64,000 nucleotides of DNA, taken from Polyodon spathula (lineage: Eukaryota; Chordata; Actinopteri; Acipenseriformes; Polyodontidae). Position 1 is the first letter of the stretch; each line of letters starts with the position of its first letter. This document shows, in pieces, positions 23,036 to 35,199 of this stretch. The stretch is taken from positions 55,680,184 through 55,744,183 of the forward strand of contig NC_054538.1 in the NCBI RefSeq assembly GCF_017654505.1, in the 5' to 3' direction. The position numbers and the translations under genes were made by a program. A model generated the notes under the pieces. It was not told where the DNA came from and made no database searches. It worked only from the letters and a program-made list of their open reading frames with translations.

Positions 23036-23284
23036 TATTTATGGTTGGTTATGAATTATATAAAATGATAAAGTCTAACAAACTAGCTGAAACAAGTATT
23101 CATTAATATTGTAATATAATTAACATAATTTACCGAATCTTAATGTTAGTTTATGTAGGTGCATATGATTACATGATGCACCTATATACTAACTTTAAGA
23201 TACGGTTGGTACTGTAGCATTCATTCTGGACCTCACACTTAATCATCACGGGCTAGGGCCCCACACAGCCTTAGGCCAGCCCTG
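22084..23284. mobile_element. hAT-like insertion within the LINE
   Basis: The left end TAGGGCTTAAGGC and the right end GCCTTAGGCCAGCCCTG are imperfect inverted repeats of the CAGGGCNGGCCTAAGGC kind seen at some hAT ends. The insert interrupts the LINE between RT motifs 3 and 4. I could not see a clean 8-base duplication. It contains a long TTA microsatellite and no recognisable transposase. Confidence 0.55.
22963..23035. repeat. (TTA)n microsatellite
   Basis: About 24 near-perfect TTA units. Confidence 0.97.
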
Positions 23285-23630
23285 TTCGGAACGATGATAA
23301 AACTGTCCCTGACAATCCCACTACGCTTTCAAGATGGTGATCAATTGTATCAAAAGCAGCTCTTAAAAGAATAAGAATGCAGGAAGAGCCTGAATCACAG
23401 AAAGACAAAATATCATTCATAACCCTAACAAGGGCTGTCTCAGTGCTATAAGCAGAGCGGAAACCAGACTGAAATTTCTCCCATATATTATTTAAGGAAA
23501 GAAATGATCTGAATTGGTTTGCTACTACCCGTTCTAGGACCTTAGATAAAAAGGGCAAATGAGAAATAGGCCTATAGTTAACAAGTACTTTGAGGTCTAA
23601 GGTCGATTTTTTAACTAATGGATTCACCAC
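23271..23630 (-). pseudogene. LINE reverse transcriptase, fingers/palm part
   Basis: The 119-residue frame starts VNPLVKKSTLDLKVLVNYRP, then ISHLPFLSKVLERVV, then EKFQSGFRSAYSTETALVRV, then a degenerate AAFDTIDHH and VGLSGTVLSSFR. These are RT motifs 1 to 3 (including the first catalytic aspartate in AAFDTIDH) of L2/Rex-type non-LTR retrotransposons. The frame runs into the nested insert at 23284. In an active element the enzyme would copy element RNA at a nicked target. Confidence 0.85.
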
Positions 23631-23649
23631 AGCTAACTTAAAACATTTT

Positions 23650-25500
23650 GGAACAGTACCAAAAGAGAGGAAACCATTTATAATATAAGAAAATCATTGA
23701 TTTCAGTTAGTACTTATTTTAGCAGTTTAGTTGGAATGGGTTCTAGAGTGTAAGTAGTGAGATGATGAAATTTTGTATAACTGTTGAATTGAAATTAAGC
23801 ATGAAAAATGAAAACAATAAGGGGCTTATGAGATTTAGGAAACAAATATTAGTCAGCAGCACTAAGTTTTGATTTTAATATACAAAGTGTCACACATGAC
23901 TGTAGGCCATTTCCCTTGTAATTTCCTTCCATTGCTAAATGGTGTTTGCGAGTTTCACCTGAGCTGATTAAAAATGTATATCCAAAAACATGTCTTTTTG
24001 TGTCGCCTCATCAGAAAGCACGAAGAATATGGCGTGATGATCTGGGAAAGCAGTAGGAGAGCTGGTGTGAAGCAATACATAAATGAAGGCCTTTATCTTG
24101 TAAACGTCAGCTGCTACTGATTGATTTTTTTTATTTCGTTTGTAATGGAAACAGCCCATATCTGAATAAATCAATGTTCATGGGTGAAATAAATAGTTGC
24201 TTTCCCAATTGAAAGCTGAAATTTTGTTTTGTGAAACAAAACTGTCGGAGAGTGCTAGTGCAGACAGTGGAAATGCAATGTGAGAAGTACCTGAAAACAT
24301 GATAAATAACTGCTGATTGTGTTGCTGACGCTGACTGCTTTTCTTATGTCCAGACTGAACAGTCACAACAGGTCCACCTTAATACTTTCAGCTACATATT
24401 TACCTGCAAGTGCTTATGTGGGTTTATACAACCTGTTGTCACATTCTATACTTCCTTGACCCTAAGGGGGCATTTGATTTATATATTAATCTCCCTCTGA
24501 ATGGAACACCACAAGAGTGAAGAGAGGGGTTGAATTAACTACAGTATAAAACATTACCTGTCCCCCTGTTCCACTGTAAAAAACTGGAAACTTAAAATGT
24601 TATGTTAAAATCCTTGCCTAAGCATTTTACAACCACATGTTTTTTGTTATGTATTGTTTAAAATTAATTGATTAATTTATACAGATTTACCCATTGAGAC
24701 CAGGGCCTCATTTATTAGCATAACAATTTATTGCATATGAAGCAGAAGCACTGTTTATATTACACATTTTGAAGATTAGTTGACCTGTGCGAATATAACT
24801 GACCACCAACGTCACCAGTCATGCATTTTTTTATATTGCATTTTAAATTCAAAAGCACTTCATGAGGTGTAAGAAATTTGGTTGCTGTTATCCTCTTTGA
24901 AATATGCAATGACTTTAAAATCTGCAATATATTAAAGTAGCATTAGTGCTTCCAAGCTTCATTTAACTTCATCTCATTTCTTATCTGAAAACATTACATG
25001 TTTCATATTTAACATATATATTTATGATACACAACTAAACTGCATACATTTCACTTCACAGCTTTAGTCTGGTTTCCACTGGCAACTAGTTAATTTTTTT
25101 AAGATTTTTTTTGTATTACTGATGTGTCACAAATACAGATGTACTGAAACAACATAGTCTCAACTTACCTAAAATGTTAATTTCAGATGACTGTTTCATT
25201 TTCCAAAAGAGTACTGGTTACTATCTGAGAAGTAGACACCAAATTACTGGAGATTTTGTTATGGTATGGTACGTTTATTTACAACATTTACAAATAAGCG
25301 TGCTTTACAGAAGCGTTTCAGACTTGTCAATGGGTACCCTTCTTTCACTCTGGTTTCCTCTGCTCACAGCATGGACAAACAGTTCCTTAGGGGTCTGTGG
25401 TCCCCTTTTGATCTACTCTAACTAAGAGCTATCAAACAACATGTTCCCTTTAGTACTCCAAGCTCCTCCCTGTAATTAGTCCAACACTTATGGCCCTCCT
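23650..25500. other. no gene recognised
   Basis: AT-rich. Short frames at 23968-24174, 24178-24366 and 25174-25425 have no family features. GGGCCTCATTTATTAGCA near 24703 looks like a transposon end, but no partner was found. Confidence 0.5.
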
Positions 25501-25779
25501 CCCAGGTGTTCTTAATGTAGGCTGTGTGGATGGCAGAGCCTGGAAATGAAATGGAAATATTCAGTCACACGTAAACTTTACTGATTCGGGACCTACTTAA
25601 TCAAGTTTATTTTGCACGAATAACAGTCATTTAAGTTAATTCCAGAGACATTTTCAATAACCATCTAAACACTTGTAAACTCTGTTAACAAAAAGTTGTG
25701 TTATACACGCATCATAATACTCTTTACCATAATGTGAAAAAACAATTACTTTATTACGAAATATGTATCTTACCTTCCC

Positions 25780-26322
25780 TTGTCATCCATCACGGCCTGC
25801 AGAATGTACAAAGGCCAACATTTCCTGTTGAGTTAATCACTTAGGCGCTGCTTTGGTGCTGTAATAGGAATGTGGGTGGCGTCTATCATGCCCATTACTT
25901 GGGGCAACCTATACTTTTCACAGACACGTAAAGCGATGCTTTTACCTTGGCTTCATCAGGCATCGCTATATAAGTATCTTGCAGTTGACCTATACACATC
26001 AAACACATTCCCAACTGTCCTGTACTTAGCTGTGGAAGCTAGCCTTGTACAGAGCTATAGCCACTCTTTTCTCAAGTGGGACAAGCGTTCTGACATAATT
26101 TAATTGTGGAAGGTTGATCGTAAGACCCGAAAGGATTCCATCCACTGCTCATCCTGTTCATTCCCACCAGAAAGACGGATGGGTAGAAGATGTTAGGGGG
26201 TTCAATCGCTGTGAACAGTGGCATGGCATCCACTGTTCCCAATCCAGACACCTTTGGGAGCAATCTAGGTAGATGTCTTGCACACATTGCTAGTATTCTG
26301 CGTCTCTGCTGGTTGTCAGCCA
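25780..26322 (-). pseudogene. HARBI1-like Harbinger transposase, degenerate
   Basis: The minus strand from 26322 encodes a start MADNQQRRRILAMCARHLPR. After stops it continues with PQVMGMIDATHIPITAPK (about 25850-25920), the region holding a catalytic aspartate of the Harbinger DDE nuclease (GAIDGTHI in the family). NRKCWPLYILQAVMDDKG follows, to about 25785. The DNA then reads GGTAAGATAC, a possible splice donor; the expected continuation of the nuclease is not seen downstream, so the 3' part is lost. Stops near 26070 and 25840 and several shifts show it is dead. It is unrelated in position to the Harbinger element at 12587. Confidence 0.7.
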
Positions 26323-26329
26323 TGGTGAA

Positions 26330-28715
26330 ATGACATGCAAGAGCTGAACAGATTCCTTATATATGCTTGTGACAGCTTGTGGGAAAACACAAGGCAGACA
26401 CAATGTTCAATGATGAAATGCCAGCATAGGTGCCCTGGTTTATTAGTCCGCGTTCAGTTGGCAGGTGCTTCGGTGACGGTTTGGGGCACTCTACCAGCAA
26501 TGGAGCTGCAACACTGTCTCCTCGACTCGCTGCTCCAGAGTTTCCAGTTTCACTTTAGTGTCAGGATTCTGCCGTGAAGTCATGCTATGAGCCAGAGAGA
26601 ATACAAAACAGTGCCCTTTTATTTAGTCATTCACCCTACATTGTCCCACCTCCCCAGCCAATGAGAGAGCTTCAGCCAATTTCTTCACAGCTGATTCAAG
26701 TCAACAAAACATTGTCTGACAGCATGGGAATACAAGGGGTGTCTGAAACCCCTACAAACTCACGCATGCGCCCAGTCCAGATCCCTCCCCTCTCACAATG
26801 CTGCTAATACGTTTTCAATTGATTAAGTAGGCAAAACTGGTTGTAGCAGGGCTTAAATTCAACAGGAGCACTGCGGCTGACAACAGTACAACTAAGTATT
26901 AAAAAAAACAGTCAGTATCCATCAGCACATCAGATCTTTAATAACGATTTACATCACACACGATGACACGTGGATTCTTTCTCGTGAAACTTCTCATGTA
27001 AACAGTGTTTTGGGGATTTTCACAGTTAACAGCATGGCTAATATAAATCTGACCCCCCTCCCACTCTCCTTCATTTGCATAGCGTTTGGAGAAAAGTAGA
27101 CGTTCCAAAGGGAAATAAGAGGCTTTACGTGTAAACACAAAAAGGCACCACGTCACATTTATTCCACGAGAAACATCTCGAGAAAAGTCAAACACTCATG
27201 TAACGCAGCCTACTGTTCGTTCATGTTTTTGTGTCTGATGAAATGGTTGTGGTGGTTCCCACTTCACAAATATTCTGTGGTCTTGCAATGTATATGGCAA
27301 TACTGCAAGAAAACATTTTGTAAGTCTTTCTCAATGTCTTCAATGGTGAAATGAGTTTTGGGTCACATTCATACTCCACAAGATGAGTGGTATGATCTCC
27401 TCTAAGCAAAACAGCGTGAAAATCTCATAATGGTACCATTTAGAGAAATGGGTCCATATTTCAATTTGTTTTAAGAACTGTTTTCCTACGACTTGTTAAC
27501 ATTAGCAGCATTACCACTGTTCAGTCAGTACCAGGTAACTAAACTATTGCCTGTCTGTATGTAAATCAGTTACATATTTACATTTTTTTTTTTTTTTTAA
27601 CATTAACATAACATTTTCTTCTTTAAAAAAAAAAAGGTAATTAAAGACTAAAGTAACTACTTTGAAAATAAGAATTAACAAAATGTTGTTCGTCAAGGTT
27701 ACCCATTACTGTTTGTAACCAGGGAGTTATACTGTAATTTTTCTAGTGTTCAGTGTAGAAGCTTAAAGAATGATAGATATGGGTGTGACAATTTTTTATG
27801 AGAATAAAAGAGCAGTTGGAGTTCAAATTCAAAGCCTGAAGCTTATTACTGCTCTCGGCATTAAAAAAAATAAAAATAAAAAAAAATAAAGTAAAATGGA
27901 CAGGCTGTTGATGGTTGACATTGATTTTCCAAGTGACCTTATCTGCTTTTCTAACAGTAACTTTGGCTGAGTCAGGCTATTTTTGAAGCTGGCTTTCTGG
28001 TCATGTCATTGTCAATGTAACTTTGTAACTTTGACATTGAATCCTACATAGAAACTAGGTACAGTGATAATAATTGTCTTTGTAGGAAAGTGAATATGAC
28101 TGTGATAGGCAGACTTTCTCTTCTTTTTTTAGACTAAAATGGAATATTGTAACGATGGTGACAGTGCAGCAGTAATCAAGACAGACAAGTTGACAGGGTG
28201 AAGAATGAAATGAAAAGTCTGTTGCGAAGGCAGCAGATGAAGAGGATACAATGTATTAATGCTCCTTTTTAGTCTTTAAAAAGACAGGTTGTTCTTTCCT
28301 ATTTTTTTTTTATTTTTGGCTTTGAACCAGGTGTCACATCAAATATCCCACATCCAAGTCACAGACACTTACAATAGACTTTAAAACAAGAACACAAGAC
28401 CACTGCATGCATAATTCTAATTCATTAATACCAATAATTCTCATACAAAATGTGCAAACTCCATAGTCAATGGAGTCTAGCATGTCTTTGTATGTATGCA
28501 CATTTAAATTTAAAAATATAATACAGACAGGCAGGAAGATTGTTTATGTACTATGGTTGAGACTTCAGCCATAATGTAATGCAATTATATATTGTAAATA
28601 CAAATATTTGTCTGAGGATAAGCAACTAAACTTAGCCTTCATTTGTTGAAGACTAGTTAAATTTGGCGTTGTTTACGTGTTCAACTATGGTTCAATATCC
28701 ACATACCAAAGGGGA
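26330..28715. other. no gene recognised
   Basis: 26330-27410 is less AT-rich and has short frames on both strands (26574-26807, 26938-27195, 27221-27409) that match nothing I know; part of it may be the rest of the Harbinger element. 27420-28715 is AT-rich with T/A runs and no visible features. Confidence 0.45.
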
Positions 28716-29301
28716 TGTCACAAAAATGGTCGGAGTGGGGGACATCAGACCAGAAACAGGAACCAGGAAATAAACGACAGAGAGAGGTGGAGTTTGGTGC
28801 AGCTGAGCGAATGGTCTCGCTCAGCATTTAATAGTGTACAGACAGACAGAAAATAAACGGTGGTAACAAACAAAAACACAGGACACGGCACTGGTAGCCA
28901 AAATAAACAGACAAACAAAACGGACTAACACTAAACAAAACACGGTGAGCTTCTATTTTACTTATTACTGTTACAATTAAATCCGTCTCCAATACCATTC
29001 TCCACTCACCGAACACACAACCCAGAGTGGGTGAAAACGTGTAGCTTTTATGCAGCTGTACCAAGACTCGATTGGAGTCACGGTACAACTGCACGTGAAT
29101 TAATAAAGTGCAATTCCCTGTGCTCACATACTATTACGTTTTACTTGCACGTGAAGTGCTGTGAAATCCTCGTGCCTAAATACAAATATACATTATAAAC
29201 ACTCATGTTACACAGACCGGTTTATATCCTATGTACCAATGACTATACACCAACATTAACACACAACACAAAATACACACAGGGGCGGGCGCTTTGTCAC
29301 A
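28716..29301 (-). mobile_element. 3' LTR of an LTR retroelement (family D, copy 1)
   Basis: On the minus strand it runs from TGTGACAAAGCGCCCGCCCC to TTTTTGTGACA (TG...CA ends), 586 bases. It matches the plus-strand LTR at 36481-37092 along its length, for example GGTGTATAGTCATTGGTACA and GGGAATTGCACTTTATTAAT. It lacks most of the palindrome spacer seen in that copy. A purine-rich tract lies just upstream (minus strand) at 29303-29325, which marks it as the 3' LTR of the internal region to its right. Confidence 0.8.
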
Positions 29302-29302
29302 T

Positions 29303-29325
29303 ATACCCCCACCCCCCTCCCTTGT
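29303..29325 (-). promoter_or_regulatory. polypurine tract
   Basis: On the minus strand AAGGGAGGGGGGTGGGGGTA immediately precedes the LTR start, as expected for the plus-strand DNA primer of an LTR retroelement. Confidence 0.7.
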
Positions 29326-29799
29326 GCAAAGCACACATGGCCTCCCAGCTTAAAACCCAAAAGTCTCGCTCAAAGTCCTGGGCCAAGAACAGGGACTTTA
29401 AGGGGTTGATGAGCGGAAATGTTGCCAGTAGCCAGGCTGCTACTGGCTATGCTGTCAGCAGACGTGCTGACAGTGGGGCGAATCTCTCCTCCCGCTGTAC
29501 CACTGGCAGCAGAAATGCTGCCAAAGGTGCGGCTGTCAGCAGACGTGCTGACAACTCCCAGACTGACTCCTTCAGCCGGGGCAAGTCCAGCAGCGGAAAA
29601 GCTGCTGGGGTTGGTGGTCTCCAGACCTCCCCCAAGATCTCTGGCAGTGAAACTGCTGCGGGGGAAGGTGGTCTCCTGACCTCTCCCCCCTTTATAGTCG
29701 CTAGCTCCCTCTGGGGGGACTCTGGCCACACTGACCCCTGCTGCCAAGCAGAGCTGACTGCAACCCCTGGCGAAGCAGTTCCAGCGACCCCAGTTGATG

Positions 29800-29990
29800 T
29801 GGAACGGTTGGCAACCCCAGGCAATGAGGAGCGGCTGGCAACCCCAGGCGATGCAGAGCAACAGGCAATCCCAGGCTATGCGGAGCGGCTGGCAACCCCA
29901 GGCGATATGGAATGGCTGGCAACCCCAGGCGATACGGAATGGCTGGCAACCCCAGGCGATGCAGCGCAACAGGCAACCCCAGGCGATGCA
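29800..29990. repeat. 27-bp minisatellite, about 7 units
   Basis: The core GGCAACCCCAGGCGATG recurs every 27 bases from 29811 to 29973. Nine codons per unit. Confidence 0.9.
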
Positions 29991-30095
29991 AGGCAGACAT
30001 CCTTGGGCGAAGTGAGGCAGGCATCCTTGGGCGAAGCGTGGCAGGCATCGTTGGACGAAGCGAGACAGACATCCTTGGGAGAAGCGAGGCAGGGA
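29990..30095. repeat. 24-bp minisatellite, 4 units
   Basis: CATCCTTGGGCGAAGCGAGG-like units start at 29998, 30022, 30046 and 30070. Eight codons per unit. Confidence 0.9.
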
Positions 30096-30289
30096 GTCAG
30101 GACAAGTTGGGGTGCGGGCGTTGGCCTTCTTCTTGGCCACTGCGGCCGGGCGGTTCTTCCCCGTGATTCCCTCAGCAGCCTACGCAAGTAGTCCTGGTTC
30201 TGGTGCAGGGAGAGGCAGCTCCTGCTCCTCTCCCCCTGATGGTGATGGAGGCAGAGGCAGCTCCTGCTCCTCTCCTCGTGATGGTGGGG

Positions 30290-30480
30290 AAGTGATACCA
30301 GCAGGCATTCATCCTCTGCTGGTGGGGGAAGTGATACCAGCAGGCATTCATCCTCTGCTGGTGGGGGAAGTGATACCAGCAGGTATTCATCCTCTGCTGG
30401 TGGAAAGGGACCCAGCAGGCATTTACTCTCTGCTGGTGGACAGGGACCCAGCAGGCATGCACCCTCTGCAGATGGAGGTG
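30290..30480. repeat. 39/36-bp minisatellite, 5 units
   Basis: GCAGGCATTC recurs at 30301, 30340, 30379, 30415 and 30451 (steps 39, 39, 36, 36). All steps are codon multiples. Confidence 0.9.
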
Positions 30481-30609
30481 GCAAAGGCAGAGGCAGCTCC
30501 TGCTGCTCTGCTCCTGCGGTGGAGGTGCCGGAGGCGTGTAGTCTCCTGCCGGTGAAGGTGGTGGAGGAAGAGGCAGCTCCTGCTGCTCTGCTCCTACCAG
30601 TGGAGGTGG

Positions 30610-30705
30610 CGGAGGTGTGTAGTCTCTTGGCGGCAGAGGTGGGAGCAGCATGTAGTCTACTGGCGGCAGAGGTGGGAGCGGCGTGTAGTCTCCTGGTGGC
30701 AGATG
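30610..30705. repeat. 33-bp minisatellite, 3 units
   Basis: TAGTCT followed by GGCGGCAGAGGTGGGAG recurs at 30620, 30653 and 30686. Eleven codons per unit, encoding the PPGDYTPLPPL-like repeat on the minus strand. Confidence 0.85.
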
Positions 30706-30950
30706 CTCTCCCTCACTTGCTAGGGACCGGTGCAGCTCTCCCTCACTTGCAGGGGACTGGTGTGGCTCACGCTCACTTGTAGGGGACTGGTGCGTTGGCT
30801 CCTCTCCCTCTGGTCCTGGAGACAGTGTCAGGGCTTCTCCTGATGAGACCAGAGGCAGGACCCCTCCCATATCGGCAGCCAGGTAGTTGAACACCATGGC
30901 TGCGATGTCACGGAGGGACACTGGGTGGTGTTGCTGTTCCCAAGTTTCCC

Positions 30951-32077
30951 AACTGAATGTTATCAGATCTTCAACCAAAATCCAACATTAGATAAAAGGG
31001 ACCCTGAGTGAACAAATAACACAAAATTTTGATACTTATTTCATTTATTTATTAAAGAAAGTTATGCAACACCCAATGCTGGTTATGCCACCTTTAGCAG
31101 CAATAACTGCAACCAAAAGCTTCCTGTAGTTATTGATCAGTCTCTCACAGCGCCGTGGAGGAATTTTGGCCCACTCCTTCATGCAGAACTGCTTCATAAC
31201 AGGGCCCATGTTGGCCAAAAAGTTCTGCTTTTGACTCATCTGTCCATAGAACATTGTTCCAGAACTCTTGAGGATCATCCAGGTGCTTTTTTGCAAACTT
31301 GAGATGAGACTTTCTTGTTCTTCTTAGTGAGCAGTGGTTTACGCCTTGCTACTCTGCCATGAATCCCATTTTTGCCCAGTGTCTTTCTGATGGTGGAGTC
31401 ATTGACCTTAGCCACGGCGAGAGAGGCCGGCAGATCCCTGGATGTTGATCTAGGGTTCTTTGTGACTTCCTGGATGATTTTGCAACCTTGCTCTTGGAGA
31501 GATTTTGGCAGGACAGCCACTCCTGTGAAGATTCACTACTGTCCCAAACGTTCTCCATTTGGACAATATGGTTCTGCCTGTGGTTTGGTGGAGTCCCAGA
31601 GCCTTAGAAATGGCTTTGTAACCCTTTCCAGACTGATAGGCATCAACAACCTTTTTTCCGAAGGTCTTCAGGAATTTCTTTTGATCGTGGCATGATGTGC
31701 CTCTAGAACCTGTGTGCTGACAATTTCACTCTGATGGTAAGGGTCAAAATTAGTCAGACTTAAATTGGGCAGGGCTGGCCCAGATCAGGCCTGATTGTTA
31801 ACCAAAATATTCAAACAGCTGACCCTAATTATCCCTTTAATTCGGTTGCGTTAACTAGGGAGTGCAATAACTTTTTCACACCTGAAGATTGCATGTTTGA
31901 TTACCTTGCACCCCAAACAAATGAAAGAAGCACCAAACTTTGGTGTAATTTTGTTTCTGTCAGACTCCATCTATATTCTACTACAACCCACAGAAAGATC
32001 TGACCAAATTCAATGTGAAAAATGTGCAAAAATGTAGAAAATCAGACAGGGGGCAAATACTTTTTCACGGCACTGTA
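30951..32077 (-). mobile_element. Tc1/mariner element, 3' end truncated
   Basis: The right end (minus-strand 5' end) is CAGTGCCGTGAAAAAGTATT following a TA at 32076-32077, the usual end of a common fish Tc1 family. The minus strand then carries the transposase remnant. The minus-strand 3' end keeps the typical TTTTGTGTTATTTGTTCACT stretch but stops at about 30951, before the second terminal repeat, where family-D LTR sequence begins. Confidence 0.85.
31045..31700 (-). pseudogene. Tc1 transposase, internally deleted
   Basis: The N-terminal paired-like DNA-binding half is in frame 31275-31520: ESSQEWLSCQNL upstream, then VAKVNDSTIRKTLGKNGIHG and RVARRKPLLTKKN. After KKAPG the frame jumps to the C-terminal end in 31045-31296 (KEWAKIPPRRCERLINNYRK, then AVIAAKGG). 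Most of the DDE catalytic domain is missing. A full Tc1 transposase is about 340 residues. It is an internal-deletion derivative that would need a helper. Confidence 0.85.
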
Positions 32078-32079
32078 TG

Positions 32080-33364
<1,285 letters not shown>

Positions 33365-34015
33365 AACAATCTCTCTCCTGACCTGTGAGGGCATGGAATA
33401 ACAGGACCAATGTGCCCCAGACTGGATGGTTTGACAGTTTATTCATGGGTCACTCTGAAGTCGGCCATCCAAACAGGGGGCGAAGCCGCAATACTAAAAA
33501 TCAGCGCCTTACTGTGGTAGACGATGTGTCAGTCATTGATTTGAGGAGACGTGATTGCACTCGTTACCGAAAGGGTGTGATCTGTTCCTTTGTTATGGTT
33601 ACGGATGGACCTGTAAAAGGAGTACAATATAACCAATATAAAATAACCGTGAGTGTTTCGTGTTTTGTTGTTCTAACTGTCATTGTTTGTCATTGTTAGA
33701 CGACGAACACTAGTCAGGACCTGTCGCTAAAGGCCAGCACCAAACCCGAACTGCACTGCACCTCTGTTTCACAATTGTTGTATAGCACCACCTGCACAAA
33801 AAGCACTCACTGTTTAGATAAGTGATTGTGTCTGTGTTGTGTGTTATTATTACTGCATTATTATTTTGGGACTGAACCCTGTGGTTTAACTGAGTGATAC
33901 TGAGCCAGTTATTATTATTTACCTGCAAATAAAGAGCTGTTTATCTGTGGAAAGTGTTGTTTCAAATAATTCCTGCTGACCTCTAAACTTGTGCCCTACA
34001 AACCACTTTGCCACA
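33365..34015 (+). mobile_element. 5' LTR of Gmr1-like Ty3 element, copy 3
   Basis: It shares the CTCTC..GACCTGTGAGGGC start block with 1-627 and 5286-6016, has AATAAA at 33929 near its end, and ends CCACA. It is followed by CG and then TGGTGTTAGAACCAAG. Its left boundary is uncertain by about 10 bases. Confidence 0.7.
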
Positions 34016-34256
34016 CGTGGTGTTAGAACCAAGATTATGGACATCACTGCTGGAAGCACTGGATTTCCGAAGGGAAGCAGAGGAGAGAAAGACAGAGGAG
34101 AGGTGCACAGCACTGATCGAGAGGGTCAGCATCCGGGATGCTCACCAAGCACCAATGGGACCCATGATGGCGCCCCCTAAAGCGAGGATTCAGAAGATGA
34201 TGACAGAGGATGACCAGGAAGGGTACTTGGTTGCCTTTGAGCAGTCAAACTGGTAG
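34008..34256 (+). pseudogene. Gag N-terminal region of Gmr1-like element
   Basis: A frame downstream of the LTR reads LLEALDFRREAEERKTEERC, then a proline-rich stretch, then MMTEDDQEGYLVAFEQ. The last part resembles the TAEDDPEAYLVAFE motif that opens the capsid domain of Ty3-type Gag in fish elements. It stops just after (34254), and the capsid body does not follow; 34257-34540 has only proline/threonine-rich frames. The region is probably deleted and shifted. The start at 34008 overlaps the LTR end, so the true start is likely the ATG at 34038 or later. Confidence 0.55.
34018..34035 (+). promoter_or_regulatory. tRNA primer-binding site
   Basis: TGGTGTTAGAACCAAGAT starts two bases after the LTR. 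The TGG start pairs with a tRNA CCA end, as in Ty3 elements. Confidence 0.65.
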
Positions 34257-34599
34257 AGAACTACGAGGACACCCTGGTCTCTGCCCGAACTGGGCTGATG
34301 ACCTCTCCTTCCACCCCGAGCAGCTGGGGGTTGGCTCCACCTCCACCACTACCTCTCCTCCCGATGGGAGCCAGACCTCCCAGACCACCGACTCCAATGG
34401 GCGGGCCAACCTCCCTACCATGGGTGCCTTAGCAGCTGGACAGATACGTAGCCCCAATGCCTTCTACCCCACCTATCTGGACACATCACCTAACTATGCC
34501 CCTCTGCAATGGAGTGCAACGTGGTGACATGCTGTCTGGCATCATAAGCAGGTAAGCAGTGGGGAAATAATCGGGAGGGGCCTTGTATTGTTGATGTGG

Positions 34600-34840
34600 T
34601 TGTTGGTAATGTGAGAACCAGGCTTTAGTGGACTCAGGGTGTACACAGACCTTAATTCAATTAGCTCTTTTGGGCGGTGTGTTGTGGCAGCCACAAGGCA
34701 AGGTGGTGATCTCCTGCATCCATGGAGACATGGCGACACTAAAAGCATACCTGTCAGTTGGACCGATACATCACCACCCCATAAGTCTGGGCCGGGACTG
34801 GCCACATAAATGTGGCAGACACCAAAGGGGAAACGATTAG
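34600..34840 (+). pseudogene. aspartic protease region
   Basis: The plus-strand frame at 34628 begins MDSGCTQTLIQLAL. The DSGC..TLI arrangement is the retroelement aspartic protease active site (DSG). The typical flap and second-half motif are seen as LSVGPIHHHPISLGRDW, where active copies have a hydrophobic-glycine-RDW segment. The frame is entered from upstream by a shift. This protease would cut the Gag-Pol polyprotein. Confidence 0.65.
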
Positions 34841-35014
34841 TGAGATTTTACCCCTGCAGGCTGGCTTGTTTTCTCCCCTTTTTCATCCCAGAAAAACAAA
34901 GAAAGAGAGACAGATTGAAGAAAGGGATAGGTGCATGAATGAAACAAGGCTGGGGTCTGGTGGGAGAAAGCCTGGATGGTGTCAAACACCACTCAGTGGG
35001 ATTCGGTACAGTGT

Positions 35015-35190
35015 GCCAAGGAATTAGTGCAGATTATGTCAAGAGTAGGGATCACCAAAGAGATATTGACTGATCATGGAACTAACTTTTCGTCTCAAAC
35101 ATTACAGCAAGTGTATAAAATATAAAAAATACATCCCATCTGGACATCTGTTTATCATCCACAGACGGACAGTTTGGTGGAATATTTTAA
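35015..35190 (+). pseudogene. integrase catalytic core fragment
   Basis: The DNA translates as KELVQIMSRVGITKEILTDH then GTNFSSQTLQQVYK, a stop, and TSVYHPQTDSLVEYFN. These are the second aspartate (LTD.GTNF) and the glutamate (HPQTD..VE) of the retroviral-type integrase DDE core. The zinc-binding N-terminal part is not seen. Integrase lies downstream of the protease and upstream of RT here. Confidence 0.8.
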
Positions 35191-35199
35191 TCATATTGG

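Larger units (their letters stand above)
21395..23650 (-). mobile_element. LINE of the CR1/L2/Rex group, 5' truncated, with a nested insertion
   Basis: The minus strand encodes reverse transcriptase in two blocks (23271-23630 and 21714-22080) separated by an unrelated 1.2 kb insert (22084-23284), with a C-terminal tail at 21395-21478. Removing the insert joins the blocks in the order expected for RT. The endonuclease domain upstream is absent, a common result of incomplete reverse transcription. Confidence 0.8.
29326..30950 (-). pseudogene. proline-rich, tandem-repeat-filled internal ORF of LTR element D
   Basis: The minus strand is unusually GC-rich and open in several frames. The likely reading starts in 30172-30978 with RDIAAMVFNYLAADMGGVLP, then an acidic SPASEGE repeat, then PPGDYTPLPPLPP-type repeats. 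It shifts to frame 29876-30484 with LLVSLPPPAEDE repeats, an arginine-rich RTARPQWPRRRP and SPKDACLA/SPGVASHS repeats. I see no zinc knuckle, protease or polymerase. It may be the C-terminal extension of a Gag-like protein in a non-autonomous element; the function is unknown. The right end abuts a Tc1 copy at 30951, so the 5' part and 5' LTR are lost. Long frames on the plus strand (29205-30191, 30112-30555) come from the lack of stops in GC-rich repeats. Confidence 0.55.

Noticed and set aside
24700..24730. GGGCCTCATTTATTAGCA as a Harbinger-type end
   Set aside because: No inverted partner was found on either side of the Harbinger transposase at 25780-26322.
29205..30191. Longest open frame (328 residues, plus strand)
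   Set aside because: It runs antisense through codon-multiple minisatellites and a GC-rich region. The LTR and polypurine tract show the element is on the minus strand.
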